64,000 nt of DNA from Bacillus tianshenii (GTDB lineage: Bacteria; Bacillota; Bacilli; Bacillales; Bacillaceae_N): positions 3,042,115 to 3,106,114 of the forward strand of contig CP129018.1 of the NCBI GenBank assembly GCA_020524525.2, given 5' to 3'. Positions 45,897-54,134 of this stretch are shown here, in pieces. Below the pieces are notes generated by a model that saw nothing but the letters and a program-made list of their open reading frames with translations, was not told the DNA's origin and ran no database searches. The translations under genes were made by a program, and so were the position numbers. Each line of letters opens with the position of its first letter. The stretch's first letter is position 1.

Positions 45897-47699
45897 TTAA
45901 TCTACAATTGTAAACTTCATCGTCACCGCTTCCACCAAATTCTTCTCTTGAGCGGATCGTAAAGATTTCTCAATTACTAAGTAATATGTTTCACCATTTT
46001 CATATCCACCTGTTGGTGCGTCAACCTTTAATGTTTGCGGATCTTCATAATACATCCAGTTGATTTGCTTGTTGCCAAACCGGTCTAGCACATACACTTC
46101 GCTATCGCTAAGGTAGCTGTGCATATCTGTATTGAACTTAACCGTCCATTCCTTTGATGCTTCCACATCTGTATATGTGGCAAAGTGTTTGTATCCTTCT
46201 ATTGGGTAAGTCAACTCTTCAGGAGCTTCCTCGACTTGCACAGTAAATGTTGTTTCGTGATTTTGATAGGTCACTGTAATCGTTGCCGTTCCACCAGAAA
46301 GTGAGATTAACTCTCCATTTTTGACACTCACTACTTCTGGGTTACTTATGGTAAATGCAGCGTCGTTTGTTATATCTTTTTGCAGGCCATTGCTTAATGT
46401 TGCGGATACAAGTAACGGCACGTTCGTTCCAACTTCTAGAGGTTCTGTCGGAAGCATTAACATATCAAGACTTGTTACCGTGATTGCATCTGAATACTCG
46501 ATATCAAGTAATGTGAGCACATAATCTGTTTCATCAGTTCGACTATAAGCATCAATGCCATAATATAAATTCTCCGCTTCAGATTGGGATCTTGCATCAT
46601 CAATTGCTTCAAGTAATATTTCTTTAACCGCATTTTCAGTTACATCCCCAACGAAACGCACGGAAAATTCATCTTCCATTTGTTGAAAGTGTTTTAGAAT
46701 AAATGCTGTCAACTCAGCTTTTGTACTTACCGTATATTCTGAGGTTTGAAGGTGAAGCTCTAAACTTTTCGCTAGTGTATCATAACCGTTTTCCTCTAAC
46801 GCCGCTACATAATCTGCATCAGCCGTTGGGTATGGCTTTTCTCCACCGTTCAGGCCGCCTTCTACCCAGTGATGGTCCTCAGCAATCATTTCATCTGTTA
46901 GCATGTAATAGTTATAAAGAGTACGCCCTTTTTCATCTGGAACCGGGTCATCCCATGTGGCGTCGAGGTGGTACCACTCACCATCTAGTTGGACGAGGTT
47001 CCAAGCATGTCCGATATCGCCTGCTGTCCCACTGATTAATCGGACTGGAATTTGCAATTCTTTTAACATATCATATACAAGCATCGCATAGCCGTTACAT
47101 AAAGTCTCTCCGCCAGTAAGAGCGAAATATGGCGCATTCACCCCTTGATTATACGACTCATCATAGGCGACATTTAAAACGATATAATCATGTACTGCTT
47201 TTACTTTCTCATGCGTATTCATGCCTGGTGTAATGATTTCGTCAAGTATTACTGGAATACGCTCTCTTACATACTCTATTTGTTGTGCAGATTGATAATA
47301 ATTAGCTGTGAAATTAATGCTATAGCTTGCCGTCGTTCCTGAGCCGCTATAACTGTATCCCCTCACATCATAGCTTAAATACTCATTCTCCAATAAAGTT
47401 TGTTCAATTGCTGTATCGATTTTGATCTTTAAATCCGACATATCTCCTGTGTACATAACGGTAAAGGAATTTTGTCGTGTTTCAAATCCTTCCCTAATTC
47501 GTTCTTTTAACTCTTCTTCATTACTTGCATCATAGATTTCAAGAATCGTTGACTTCTGCTTAGCTTCAAGATTAATCTTTCCGCCAAGCTTATTCGACCA
47601 TTGGCCTTCTATCTTGGGTAATTGTTCAGCAGATACATTTCCTGTGCCCCAGACAGTGATGGAACAAATGAGCCCTAAAATAAGTATAATTTTCTTCAT
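45897..47699 (-). CDS. Exported transglutaminase-like protein with Big_2 and Big_5-type Ig modules
   Basis: About 600 residues; ATG at 47699, preceded by AAGG. Signal peptide to about residue 25 (VSAEQ). Transglutaminase-like domain at ~120-260 with a complete triad: Cys in GGETLCNGYAM (~199), His in GHAWNLVQ (~233), Asp in HLDATWDDP (~246). A second domain (~290-395) resembles the N-terminal segment repeated. There is a bacterial Ig Big_2 domain near 400-475 (SLDMLMLPTEPLEVG ... GTATITVTY), and the shared Ig module ends the protein (SKEWTVKFNTDMHSYLS ... VTMKFTIVD). A wall cross-linking or protease role is possible; none is established. Confidence 0.85.
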   Translation of the reverse strand: MKKIILILGLICSITVWGTGNVSAEQLPKIEGQWSNKLGGKINLEAKQKSTILEIYDASNEEELKERIREGFETRQNSFTVMYTGDMSDLKIKIDTAIEQTLLENEYLSYDVRGYSYSGSGTTASYSINFTANYYQSAQQIEYVRERIPVILDEIITPGMNTHEKVKAVHDYIVLNVAYDESYNQGVNAPYFALTGGETLCNGYAMLVYDMLKELQIPVRLISGTAGDIGHAWNLVQLDGEWYHLDATWDDPVPDEKGRTLYNYYMLTDEMIAEDHHWVEGGLNGGEKPYPTADADYVAALEENGYDTLAKSLELHLQTSEYTVSTKAELTAFILKHFQQMEDEFSVRFVGDVTENAVKEILLEAIDDARSQSEAENLYYGIDAYSRTDETDYVLTLLDIEYSDAITVTSLDMLMLPTEPLEVGTNVPLLVSATLSNGLQKDITNDAAFTISNPEVVSVKNGELISLSGGTATITVTYQNHETTFTVQVEEAPEELTYPIEGYKHFATYTDVEASKEWTVKFNTDMHSYLSDSEVYVLDRFGNKQINWMYYEDPQTLKVDAPTGGYENGETYYLVIEKSLRSAQEKNLVEAVTMKFTIVD

Positions 47700-47829
47700 A
47701 TCCCCCAACCTTTTTCTACAAAATAATTTCTTTTTTTCTATATATCTTATATCGGATGATTGAAAGAGGGATAAAGGATATAGTTAAGATTAAGTGAGAA
47801 TTGGAGACAGCCTTCTTATTACCATTTAA

Positions 47830-47863
47830 AAAGATCCTTCTCATTTTTAACGAAAAGGACCTT
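47830..47863 (-). terminator. Probable terminator after the EVE-like pair
   Basis: AAGATCCTTCTCAT with AACGAAAAGGACCTTT form an imperfect stem of about 13 bp, followed by TTT on the minus strand; it lies 23 bases after the stop. Confidence 0.5.
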
Positions 47864-47885
47864 TGAGATATTCTTTTCTACCTAA

Positions 47886-48491
47886 CTATTTCACTGCTTG
47901 TAAAATGGCCGAAGCTGCGTTGACTCTTACATTGGCATCTGTAGATTGCAATTCTTCCTTAAGCACTTGCCATGCTTTCTCTACAAGTTCAGACCGGTCA
48001 AAAGAAGCTTTAGAAGGAGTTCCATTTAATAAGGACTCTAATTCAGCCAGATGAAATGGATATTTAAATTTTGTTACTGTAGCGCGATTACGAATATGTT
48101 CTTGTACCTTTTCATTTAACTCATTACGAGCTACTGTTACGAGCCATTCCACAGGTCGTTGGTGACACATGCCTTCTGAATCCGTATCAAACTCTTCTAC
48201 ATACTTATATTCACCGAGCTTCCCAATATGAACGAAGTCGCCTTCTGTTATCATCACAATATCCCCTGGCTTCATCGTATTCACAAAGGCATTCACAATT
48301 CCTTTATAATACGCCATCTTTTGACCAACATATGATGGATAGGCATGTGCCAACCGTGTTTCAATCTCTTCACTATCAACATCCTCAAGCGACCCGATAT
48401 GCGGCCAGCCAATTGCGACAAATCCTTCTTCTAAGAATAACTGTAACCGTTCATACCCATGAGGCTTACTTTTCATTTGAAACAAATTCAT
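47886..48491 (-). CDS. PUA/EVE-like domain protein, 201 residues
   Basis: No firm family hit. The N-terminal ~130 residues follow the pattern VAIGWPHIGSL (26-36), then KPGDIVMITEGDFVHIGKLGEYKY (about 90-113) and CHQRPVEWLVTV, the arrangement seen in PUA-superfamily (EVE-like) reader domains attached to restriction and RNA-modification enzymes. The last ~60 residues (KAWQVLKEELQSTDANVRVN) are helical with HEAT-like character. No membrane or signal segment. A 26-base overlap with its paralogue shows a tandem duplication and translation coupling. Binding of modified DNA or RNA bases is a reasonable guess only. Confidence 0.6.
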   Translation of the reverse strand: MNLFQMKSKPHGYERLQLFLEEGFVAIGWPHIGSLEDVDSEEIETRLAHAYPSYVGQKMAYYKGIVNAFVNTMKPGDIVMITEGDFVHIGKLGEYKYVEEFDTDSEGMCHQRPVEWLVTVARNELNEKVQEHIRNRATVTKFKYPFHLAELESLLNGTPSKASFDRSELVEKAWQVLKEELQSTDANVRVNAASAILQAVK

Positions 48492-48978
48492 TCTCGCGCT
48501 CTCCTTTCTTCTTCAAATGTATCTCAAGGTCTAACTCTTCAATCTCATATTTACATTTTGTAACGATCCCTCGATGATTGAGTGTTTCTAAGAGCTTCTC
48601 ATTATAAAGGGATGTTCTTTCATTTATGACAAGCCACTTTACTGAACGTTGATGACAAAACCCATCATTCTCATTATCAAGTTGTTGAACATACTTGTAA
48701 TCACCAACAATTCCAATACTAAGTAACGTTCCCTTACGAATAACAACTATGTTACCTTCCTGCATCGTATTAGAAAATGCCCAAACCGCTCCTAGGGCAT
48801 TTCCAAGTTTCGCCCCACTTAGGTCATACACTTCACGCAATCGGTCCCGCAATTCTTCTTTCCTGATATCCTTTAAGCTTCCAATACCTGGCCAACCAAT
48901 TCCAATACAGTCATCCGCTATAAATTGCTCATAACGCTGCACCCCATGGGGCTTTGTTTTCACTTGAAATAAATACAC
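48466..48978 (-). CDS. PUA/EVE-like domain protein, 170 residues, paralogue of its neighbour
   Basis: GTG at 48978 is used because AAGGGAG precedes it; then the protein starts MYLFQVKTKPHG, matching MNLFQMKSKPHG of the next gene. Shared blocks with that protein: IGIGWPGIGSL, GNIVVIRKGTLLSIGIVGDYKYV and CHQRSVKWLV. It lacks the HEAT-like tail and ends in a Lys/Glu-rich stretch. First gene of the pair. Function not recognised. Confidence 0.6.
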   Translation of the reverse strand: MYLFQVKTKPHGVQRYEQFIADDCIGIGWPGIGSLKDIRKEELRDRLREVYDLSGAKLGNALGAVWAFSNTMQEGNIVVIRKGTLLSIGIVGDYKYVQQLDNENDGFCHQRSVKWLVINERTSLYNEKLLETLNHRGIVTKCKYEIEELDLEIHLKKKGERENEFVSNEK

Positions 48979-49230
48979 CCTAAACACTCCCTTAAAACCG
49001 TAATGGTTTATGTATTTATCTTACAATGAAATACATTTAAAAACAACCCTAAATACTCCTTTGGGTCCCAAAAGAATTAAACCTATGAATTAATGCTAAT
49101 GAATCTTTTCTTCCTACGAACATTCACTATAAAAATACTATCATTTTTCCATTATAATCTATTTTGCTAATGTTCTTTTAGGTTATTTTTGCTATATTAG
49201 TTACAGATACTAGTATTTGGAGGGGGATAA

Positions 49231-50850
49231 ATGAAGCGGTTATTCTTAATGTGTTTGGGTATACTGTTCTTTCTTTTGACAAGCACAAGCACTTATGCAG
49301 AAAGCATTAATCTTGTGCCTTATACAATTTTGGACAAGCATGAAAGCAATGTTTCGGCAATTGCTTACAGCCCAGATGGAGATCTAGTTGTGTCGGGAAC
49401 GGAAGATGGAGAGATGATCATCTGGTATGCAAAATCTGGAGCAGTTATTGAGCAAATTCCAGCCCATTCAGACGAGGTAACAGATATTTTATTTACATAT
49501 AACGGAAAGACAATTATCACAGCAAGCAGTGATCAAACAATTAAGATGTGGGATACGACAAGCGGAAGCGAACTTATAACGTTAGAGGGACACACTGGAA
49601 CAATTGCAGCACTGACAATTGTCGATAATGGCGATACGCTCGTCTCAGGAGATTCGAACGGGGGATTATTCTTTTGGGATATCGGCACAGGTATTGAATT
49701 ATCATCTGTTACAATGCCTGGAGGCGTTACAGATATCGCTTACTTAGAAGACGACGAAATACTTGCGATTGCGCTGGACAATAATAACCTGCAATTACGA
49801 AATGCAGAGAACGGTTCATATATTCGTAATATCCAAAACATCGTCGCGCAATCGAATAGCCGTGGTCTTAATCAAATTGTCTTCACAGCCGATGACAAAC
49901 AATTATTCGGAAGCTCAGACTCGCTTATCAGCCAACCAATTGTCTTAGATGTTACGAATGATTATGAGAACATGACCTTAGAACCAGAACAATTCTTCAA
50001 TGGTTATACAGATCGTGATGGGTGGAAGAACCTTATCATTAGTGCCAATAGAAAGTATATTGCATCCTTAGGCTCTTCAGCTTTCTCACACAGTGAAAAT
50101 GTTTTCTATATCTATGATAGTTATACAGGAGAGCTTGTAACAAGCCTGTCGGTTAATGACCTTGAGAACAGTATTGAAGCAATTGCCTTTCACCCTGAAT
50201 TAGATGGGTTTGCAGCTACGGACGGATCAGTTATTCGCTTATATGACACGAATAAACTGAAGGAAAGAAAGTCTCTTCGAAAGCTCGAATATTCACCTAT
50301 TCATACTGTAATGGATATTGATTCGATCCAAACTATAACAGCTACCGCTACTTATGATGACGGCTCAACTGAAATGATTCCAGCCGATGAGATCGTATGG
50401 AGCACGACGAACTTCTCAGTGGCAATCGGAAATGAAGATACAATTATTGCGCGCGGAGAAGGAAAAGCAACACTAACCGCAAAGTACAAGATATTCAAAG
50501 AAACATTTACACTTGAAATAAAAGATTTCAAATTCACACCTCCAACCACTTACACAACATTCGAAACAGAGGTGGACATGCCTGTCAAAGCAAATAAGGA
50601 ATGGAAGATCGAGTTCAATACAGAACTTGATGGAAATACAGTTAATGAAGAAACGGTCGGCGTTATAGCTAAAGACGGAACAATTATTGAAGTTGACGTC
50701 GTGCTTAATGAAGATAACAAAACAATTTCCGTGACACCAGCGTCTAACTATGCAAGTGGGGAATATTACTTGTACGTAAAGAAAGAAATCATGTCTCGGA
50801 ATGAAGTTCAGATGAAGGAAAGCTTGCGGATGTGGTTTGAGGTAGAATAG
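49231..50850 (+). CDS. Exported WD40-propeller protein with Big_2 and Big_5-type Ig modules
   Basis: 539 residues: signal peptide (1-23, cleaved near TYAES); seven WD40-type blades from about 30 to 345 (SPDGDLVVSGTEDGEMIIWY, DQTIKMWDTTSG, DSNGGLFFWDIG and weaker later blades); Big_2-like Ig at about 360-435 (ITATATYDDGSTEMIPADEI); a spacer (YTTFETEVDMPVKANKEW) and the shared Ig module to the end (IEFNTELDGNTVNEET ... LRMWFEVE). Surface-exposed propellers usually bind proteins or glycans. AGGGGGAT upstream of the ATG. It is divergent from the EVE-like pair, with about 250 bases of AT-rich sequence between them and no clear promoter. Confidence 0.85.
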   Translation: MKRLFLMCLGILFFLLTSTSTYAESINLVPYTILDKHESNVSAIAYSPDGDLVVSGTEDGEMIIWYAKSGAVIEQIPAHSDEVTDILFTYNGKTIITASSDQTIKMWDTTSGSELITLEGHTGTIAALTIVDNGDTLVSGDSNGGLFFWDIGTGIELSSVTMPGGVTDIAYLEDDEILAIALDNNNLQLRNAENGSYIRNIQNIVAQSNSRGLNQIVFTADDKQLFGSSDSLISQPIVLDVTNDYENMTLEPEQFFNGYTDRDGWKNLIISANRKYIASLGSSAFSHSENVFYIYDSYTGELVTSLSVNDLENSIEAIAFHPELDGFAATDGSVIRLYDTNKLKERKSLRKLEYSPIHTVMDIDSIQTITATATYDDGSTEMIPADEIVWSTTNFSVAIGNEDTIIARGEGKATLTAKYKIFKETFTLEIKDFKFTPPTTYTTFETEVDMPVKANKEWKIEFNTELDGNTVNEETVGVIAKDGTIIEVDVVLNEDNKTISVTPASNYASGEYYLYVKKEIMSRNEVQMKESLRMWFEVE

Positions 50851-50860
50851 AGGAAGCAAG

Positions 50861-50945
50861 TAGGAGGGGGGATTCCCCTCCCGACCTCTTACCTCACCGT
50901 ATGTATGATTCCGTTATACTGCATGATCGGAGACTGCCCTCCATT
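50861..50945 (-). mobile_element. Possible relic of a group II intron (terminal hairpin region)
   Basis: The stretch after the WD40 stop reads, on the minus strand, ACATACGGTGAGGTAAGAGG followed by a GGGAGGGG hairpin with ATTCC loop. By eye this resembles the ACGGTG-GAGAGG-plus-GC-hairpin sequence that commonly accompanies bacterial group II introns, near domains IV-VI. There is no reverse transcriptase here, so it would be a fragment. It borders the stop of the PIN-like gene. Confidence 0.35.
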
Positions 50946-50949
50946 TACT

Positions 50950-51828
50950 CTAATATATAACTTCAATCCCATCATTCATTACCATATGTTGAAAATCTGA
51001 ATTGCTTATTTTCTCTTTTTGTTGATTTAAGTTCAGCAATTTGTTTACTTTTTTGAAATAACGAGTCTTTCTGTCTGCTTTTCTGTAGATCGAAATCAAC
51101 TGAGCAAAGTCTTGTTGGTGGGAGTTGCTGCTGTAGGTGCTGTATAAAAGTCTGTCATTACTTGAAAAGTAAATATCGTTTGAAAACGGACTAGCTTTGG
51201 TAGTTGAAAAGTAGCTTCTTTCTACAAAGTCATATAAGTCATGATCCATGCCCACAAACGTAACTTGTGTTTGGCCCGGTAATTGTTCAATGATAGTTGA
51301 AACCCACAACAAGGATAGTTCTCCTCTATTTACATTCCCGTTCTCTAAAAGGAAGTCGTCATAAGCATTGAAAATCATTTGATCTGCTTTCGAAAAAAAT
51401 TGTTTTGTTTCTTTTACTCGCTCTTTCAAGAGTTGGATACTTGTAAAAGCACGCTCGCTAGCTATGATAAATTTACTTCTTGCAGCACTTAGCTCGTAAT
51501 CGACTTTAAGCAAGTCAATCAAATTTTCTTCCTTCACGTAGAGAACTTGATTGAATTGAGACAAGTAACTTAAATATCGACGTTCCTCATCTTCAAGCAA
51601 TCTCATTTCTTTGGCAATTGTATCTGTAATCAGGATAGGTGTATTCTGAGCATAAGATAAAAAAAGAAGGGCATTATGATTTTTAAATGCTAATTCATGC
51701 GAGGATATCCCAGAAGTGTCATATAGATAAACTTCCTTTATCTCATCTAATACGTCCACAATTTCTTCAATATCTGTGATAAAGGATGTTTCTGTGTTAA
51801 TGAATTGATTCAGAATACTTGTCGTCAA
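50950..51828 (-). CDS. Putative PIN-like domain protein, third gene of XRE/ImmA operon
   Basis: 292 residues, not matched to a named family by eye. The pattern of acidic residues resembles a PIN nuclease: Asp37 in VYLYDTSGISSHE, Glu74 in TDTIAKEMRLL, Glu170 in NRGELSLLWV, Asp195/Asp197 in FVGMDHDLYDF, on hydrophobic strands with the right order. The TTG start has GGAGAA upstream and overlaps the ImmA gene by 4 bases, so the two are co-translated. If the PIN assignment holds, it would be an RNase effector controlled by its two neighbours. Otherwise it is an uncharacterised helical protein. Confidence 0.5.
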   Translation of the reverse strand: MTTSILNQFINTETSFITDIEEIVDVLDEIKEVYLYDTSGISSHELAFKNHNALLFLSYAQNTPILITDTIAKEMRLLEDEERRYLSYLSQFNQVLYVKEENLIDLLKVDYELSAARSKFIIASERAFTSIQLLKERVKETKQFFSKADQMIFNAYDDFLLENGNVNRGELSLLWVSTIIEQLPGQTQVTFVGMDHDLYDFVERSYFSTTKASPFSNDIYFSSNDRLLYSTYSSNSHQQDFAQLISIYRKADRKTRYFKKVNKLLNLNQQKEKISNSDFQHMVMNDGIEVIY

Positions 51829-52607
51829 TTTCTATTCTCCTTCCCATGAGTGAGAAAGAAACTGCGAATATCCTCTAACACATTCTCATTTGAATGCTGA
51901 GCTACAGCGGGTAAAGGATTATTCTTCATCAGTATTTCTAAACTTTTAAAGTTTGTATTGTTACTTGCCTCAAAGATATATGTGTCTTTGCCAAGGTTTT
52001 GAAATTCCTCGATAAAGTTAATCTTCTTATGAAATAGAACTTCTAAATCTTCAATTTCAATAAGGTTAAGCTCATATAGTCTAATTAATACTGCTTTATA
52101 AGGTGCCTTGAATGCATTCATACAAAGTAAAACCTTATGAAAGAGCGTTTCTTCCTTATTTTCTGGGCCTGTAAAAAAAGCTCGCAGTTCATGCTCGTCT
52201 AGTAATAACAAAGAGGAGAAGTAATCCGCTTTTCTTTCACTGCTTCTATTATCAATATCAACCTCAATCAGATGCAGTTTACCTAATACTTCATTAATTG
52301 TAATCAAATGATATAACTCATGAAACAAAACAAAGTTTTGATAGATTCTTGGCTGAGCAGAATTAATATAACAAATGCTTTTCTTCGTATTGGTTGTCCG
52401 AATAAAGCCACCAAATGTGAAATCTTGAATAGGGGCTTCTATTAGATAGTGGTGTTGTTCAATATACTTTTTAACGCCATCTATTCTGTTCCAACCTTTT
52501 GGGTGGTAGTTTTGAATATACCGGTTCGCTGCCATATGGACTTCTGAGCGAATCTCTTTATTCTCTTGTAATAACTGAGGTAAATCTTCAAAGATAATTT
52601 CAGGCAT
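51825..52607 (-). CDS. ImmA/IrrE-type metallo-endopeptidase
   Basis: 260-residue cytosolic zinc protease: HELYH at 96-100 with the second metal-side Glu in SERKADYFSSLLLL (residue 124), the standard HExxH + ExxAxxF(A) pattern of the ImmA/IrrE family. Family members cleave and inactivate partner XRE repressors in response to DNA damage or phage. GGAGG precedes the ATG, and the first bases overlap the end of the XRE gene. The position right after the repressor gene fits this role. Confidence 0.85.
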   Translation of the reverse strand: MPEIIFEDLPQLLQENKEIRSEVHMAANRYIQNYHPKGWNRIDGVKKYIEQHHYLIEAPIQDFTFGGFIRTTNTKKSICYINSAQPRIYQNFVLFHELYHLITINEVLGKLHLIEVDIDNRSSERKADYFSSLLLLDEHELRAFFTGPENKEETLFHKVLLCMNAFKAPYKAVLIRLYELNLIEIEDLEVLFHKKINFIEEFQNLGKDTYIFEASNNTNFKSLEILMKNNPLPAVAQHSNENVLEDIRSFFLTHGKENRN

Positions 52608-52986
52608 TCGAGCTTTCCTCCAAGTTGTATGTTTCTATTAATTCACACACTCTTAAAAGCTGATGTAGACCTTCTTCTCCATCTTTCGATAAAGGCCCCG
52701 CAGAGAAAGCAATCGCTCTTAGATCTTCCTCTTTATTTGATTCATATTGAAAATGTGGATTTATAAAGTAGGTACTTTCAAGCCCTAAGACTTCCGCTAA
52801 TCTAACTGCAAAATCAAGAACATTTGACCTTTTCTTATTCATGTAATCAGAGAAGTTAGATTCAGACATCCCCAGCTTCTTGGCCAGCCTTTTTCTTTTC
52901 AAGCCTTCTCCTTCGATAAATGTATGGATGTTTTCCAACGTTTGGGTCACGCGATGATCGAATGAATGTTCTTGTTTACCTTTCAT
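52600..52986 (-). CDS. XRE-family repressor
   Basis: About 128 residues. The helix-turn-helix is KRKRLAKKLGMSESNFSDYM (about 29-48), followed by a conserved coiled tail. I suggest ATG at 52986, ten bases after AAGGAG; two ATG codons just upstream (52992, 52995) leave only 1-4 bases of spacing. It is the first gene of the operon with the ImmA-type peptidase and PIN-like protein, so autorepression lifted by proteolysis is the expected wiring. The direct repeat upstream at 53061-53078 may be its operator. Confidence 0.85.
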   Translation of the reverse strand: MKGKQEHSFDHRVTQTLENIHTFIEGEGLKRKRLAKKLGMSESNFSDYMNKKRSNVLDFAVRLAEVLGLESTYFINPHFQYESNKEEDLRAIAFSAGPLSKDGEEGLHQLLRVCELIETYNLEESSNA

Positions 52987-53060
52987 GTTCATCATCTCCT
53001 TACAACTAGTATATCATGTACATCTTCCTTTCATCCATAATTACCGAATTAATATGCGAA

Positions 53061-53078
53061 TATAACTATCCTATAACT
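53061..53078. promoter_or_regulatory. TATAACT direct repeat, candidate XRE operator
   Basis: TATAACT at 53061-53067 and 53072-53078, 11 bases apart (one helical turn), 75-90 bases upstream of the XRE start. Small motifs in an AT-rich region, so the call is weak. Confidence 0.35.
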
Positions 53079-53180
53079 AAAAAACCATTTAAAATTCCAA
53101 AATAATTCGTTATAAGTGAATTTGCACAGCAGGCTATCCACAATTATCCCTCTCAATTAGCTGCTGAGTCTCTCTAAAAA

Positions 53181-53203
53181 AGTGATCGCCTGTCGCAATC
53201 ACT
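53181..53203 (-). terminator. Intrinsic terminator after the first recombinase gene
   Basis: AGTGATTGC/GCGATCACT (9 bp, one G-T) with a short loop and TTTTTT on the minus strand; it ends 15 bases after the recombinase stop. Confidence 0.75.
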
Positions 53204-53217
53204 CTTCTTCATTCAAG

Positions 53218-54105
53218 TTATAATTTATCTACACATTCACGTAAGTCTTCCACTTTCAATTGTTGATACCGGGCGGTCGAGCGTAAATCTCGGTGCCCAA
53301 GTATCGATGCGATATATTTCTGATCCACACCTCGTAGTGTTAAATGTGTTGCTGTACAGTGACGCAAGGTGTGAGGGGTTACTCTTTTTTCTATTCCTGC
53401 TAACTGGACAATTTTCTTTAAGTTCTTCCTAGCATCTGAAGCACTGACTGGTTGATGGATACTTCTTGGTGAGCGAAAAACAAAAGTGGATTGGTCATGT
53501 TCATTTTTTGCGAGAAAGAATTCAAGGAGTTCACACAACTTCTCGTTTAGAGGAAGATATAAGTCATGGCCGTTTTTCGTTTTTGATAGATAGAGCTTTT
53601 TATTCTTTAAGTCAATGTCTTCTTTCGGGAGAACTCGAATTGGGGTAATCCGACTGCCTGTGTAGTAAATTAAACTAAAGAATACGTGGTAAAATTCAGA
53701 ATATTCCTTAGCAGCCTGTAATAATCGTTGCACTTCTTCAAAGTCCAAAACATTTGGCAGCTGAGAATGTACTTTCGGATGCTTGATTCTTGCTGCAACA
53801 TCAATTTTGAAATCCATCTCATAGACGAGAAATTTATAGAATGATTTAAGAGTTGATAAGTTTCTGGCAATTGAGCTTGATTTCAATCCTTGCTCATCCA
53901 AGTACGTAAGGTAATCCAAAATATCTTCCTTCTGAAGCTCTTCTGTAAATACCCTGCCCTCATAGGAAGTAAAAATAAATTCGTTAAACTTCTTTAAGTC
54001 CTTTGCATAACCACTTATCGTTTCGTCTGAGTATTTTTGCCGTTTCAAGTGACGAAGAAATTTTTGTGAGTAAATGTGTAGATCAAACTGATTATGATGA
54101 AACAT
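53218..54105 (-). CDS. Tyrosine recombinase A (XerC/D-like)
   Basis: 295 residues from the ATG at 54105, which has GGAGG seven bases upstream (an ATG two codons earlier overlaps it). An N-terminal SAM-like core-binding domain (about 10-100) precedes the catalytic domain. The full tyrosine-recombinase set is present: Arg152 in TGSRITPIR, Lys175 or Lys177 in SKTKNGH, His245/Arg248 in HTLRH, His271 in LGHRD, nucleophile Tyr280 in ARYQQL. It follows the HTH regulator gene by 29 bases, so the two form an operon running away from the repeat-protein gene. Its length and the HTLRH/LGHRD pairing fit XerC/D or phage-type integrases. Confidence 0.9.
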   Translation of the reverse strand: MFHHNQFDLHIYSQKFLRHLKRQKYSDETISGYAKDLKKFNEFIFTSYEGRVFTEELQKEDILDYLTYLDEQGLKSSSIARNLSTLKSFYKFLVYEMDFKIDVAARIKHPKVHSQLPNVLDFEEVQRLLQAAKEYSEFYHVFFSLIYYTGSRITPIRVLPKEDIDLKNKKLYLSKTKNGHDLYLPLNEKLCELLEFFLAKNEHDQSTFVFRSPRSIHQPVSASDARKNLKKIVQLAGIEKRVTPHTLRHCTATHLTLRGVDQKYIASILGHRDLRSTARYQQLKVEDLRECVDKL

Positions 54106-54134
54106 GGTCATTCCTCCAAACTACTTGCACTAAG

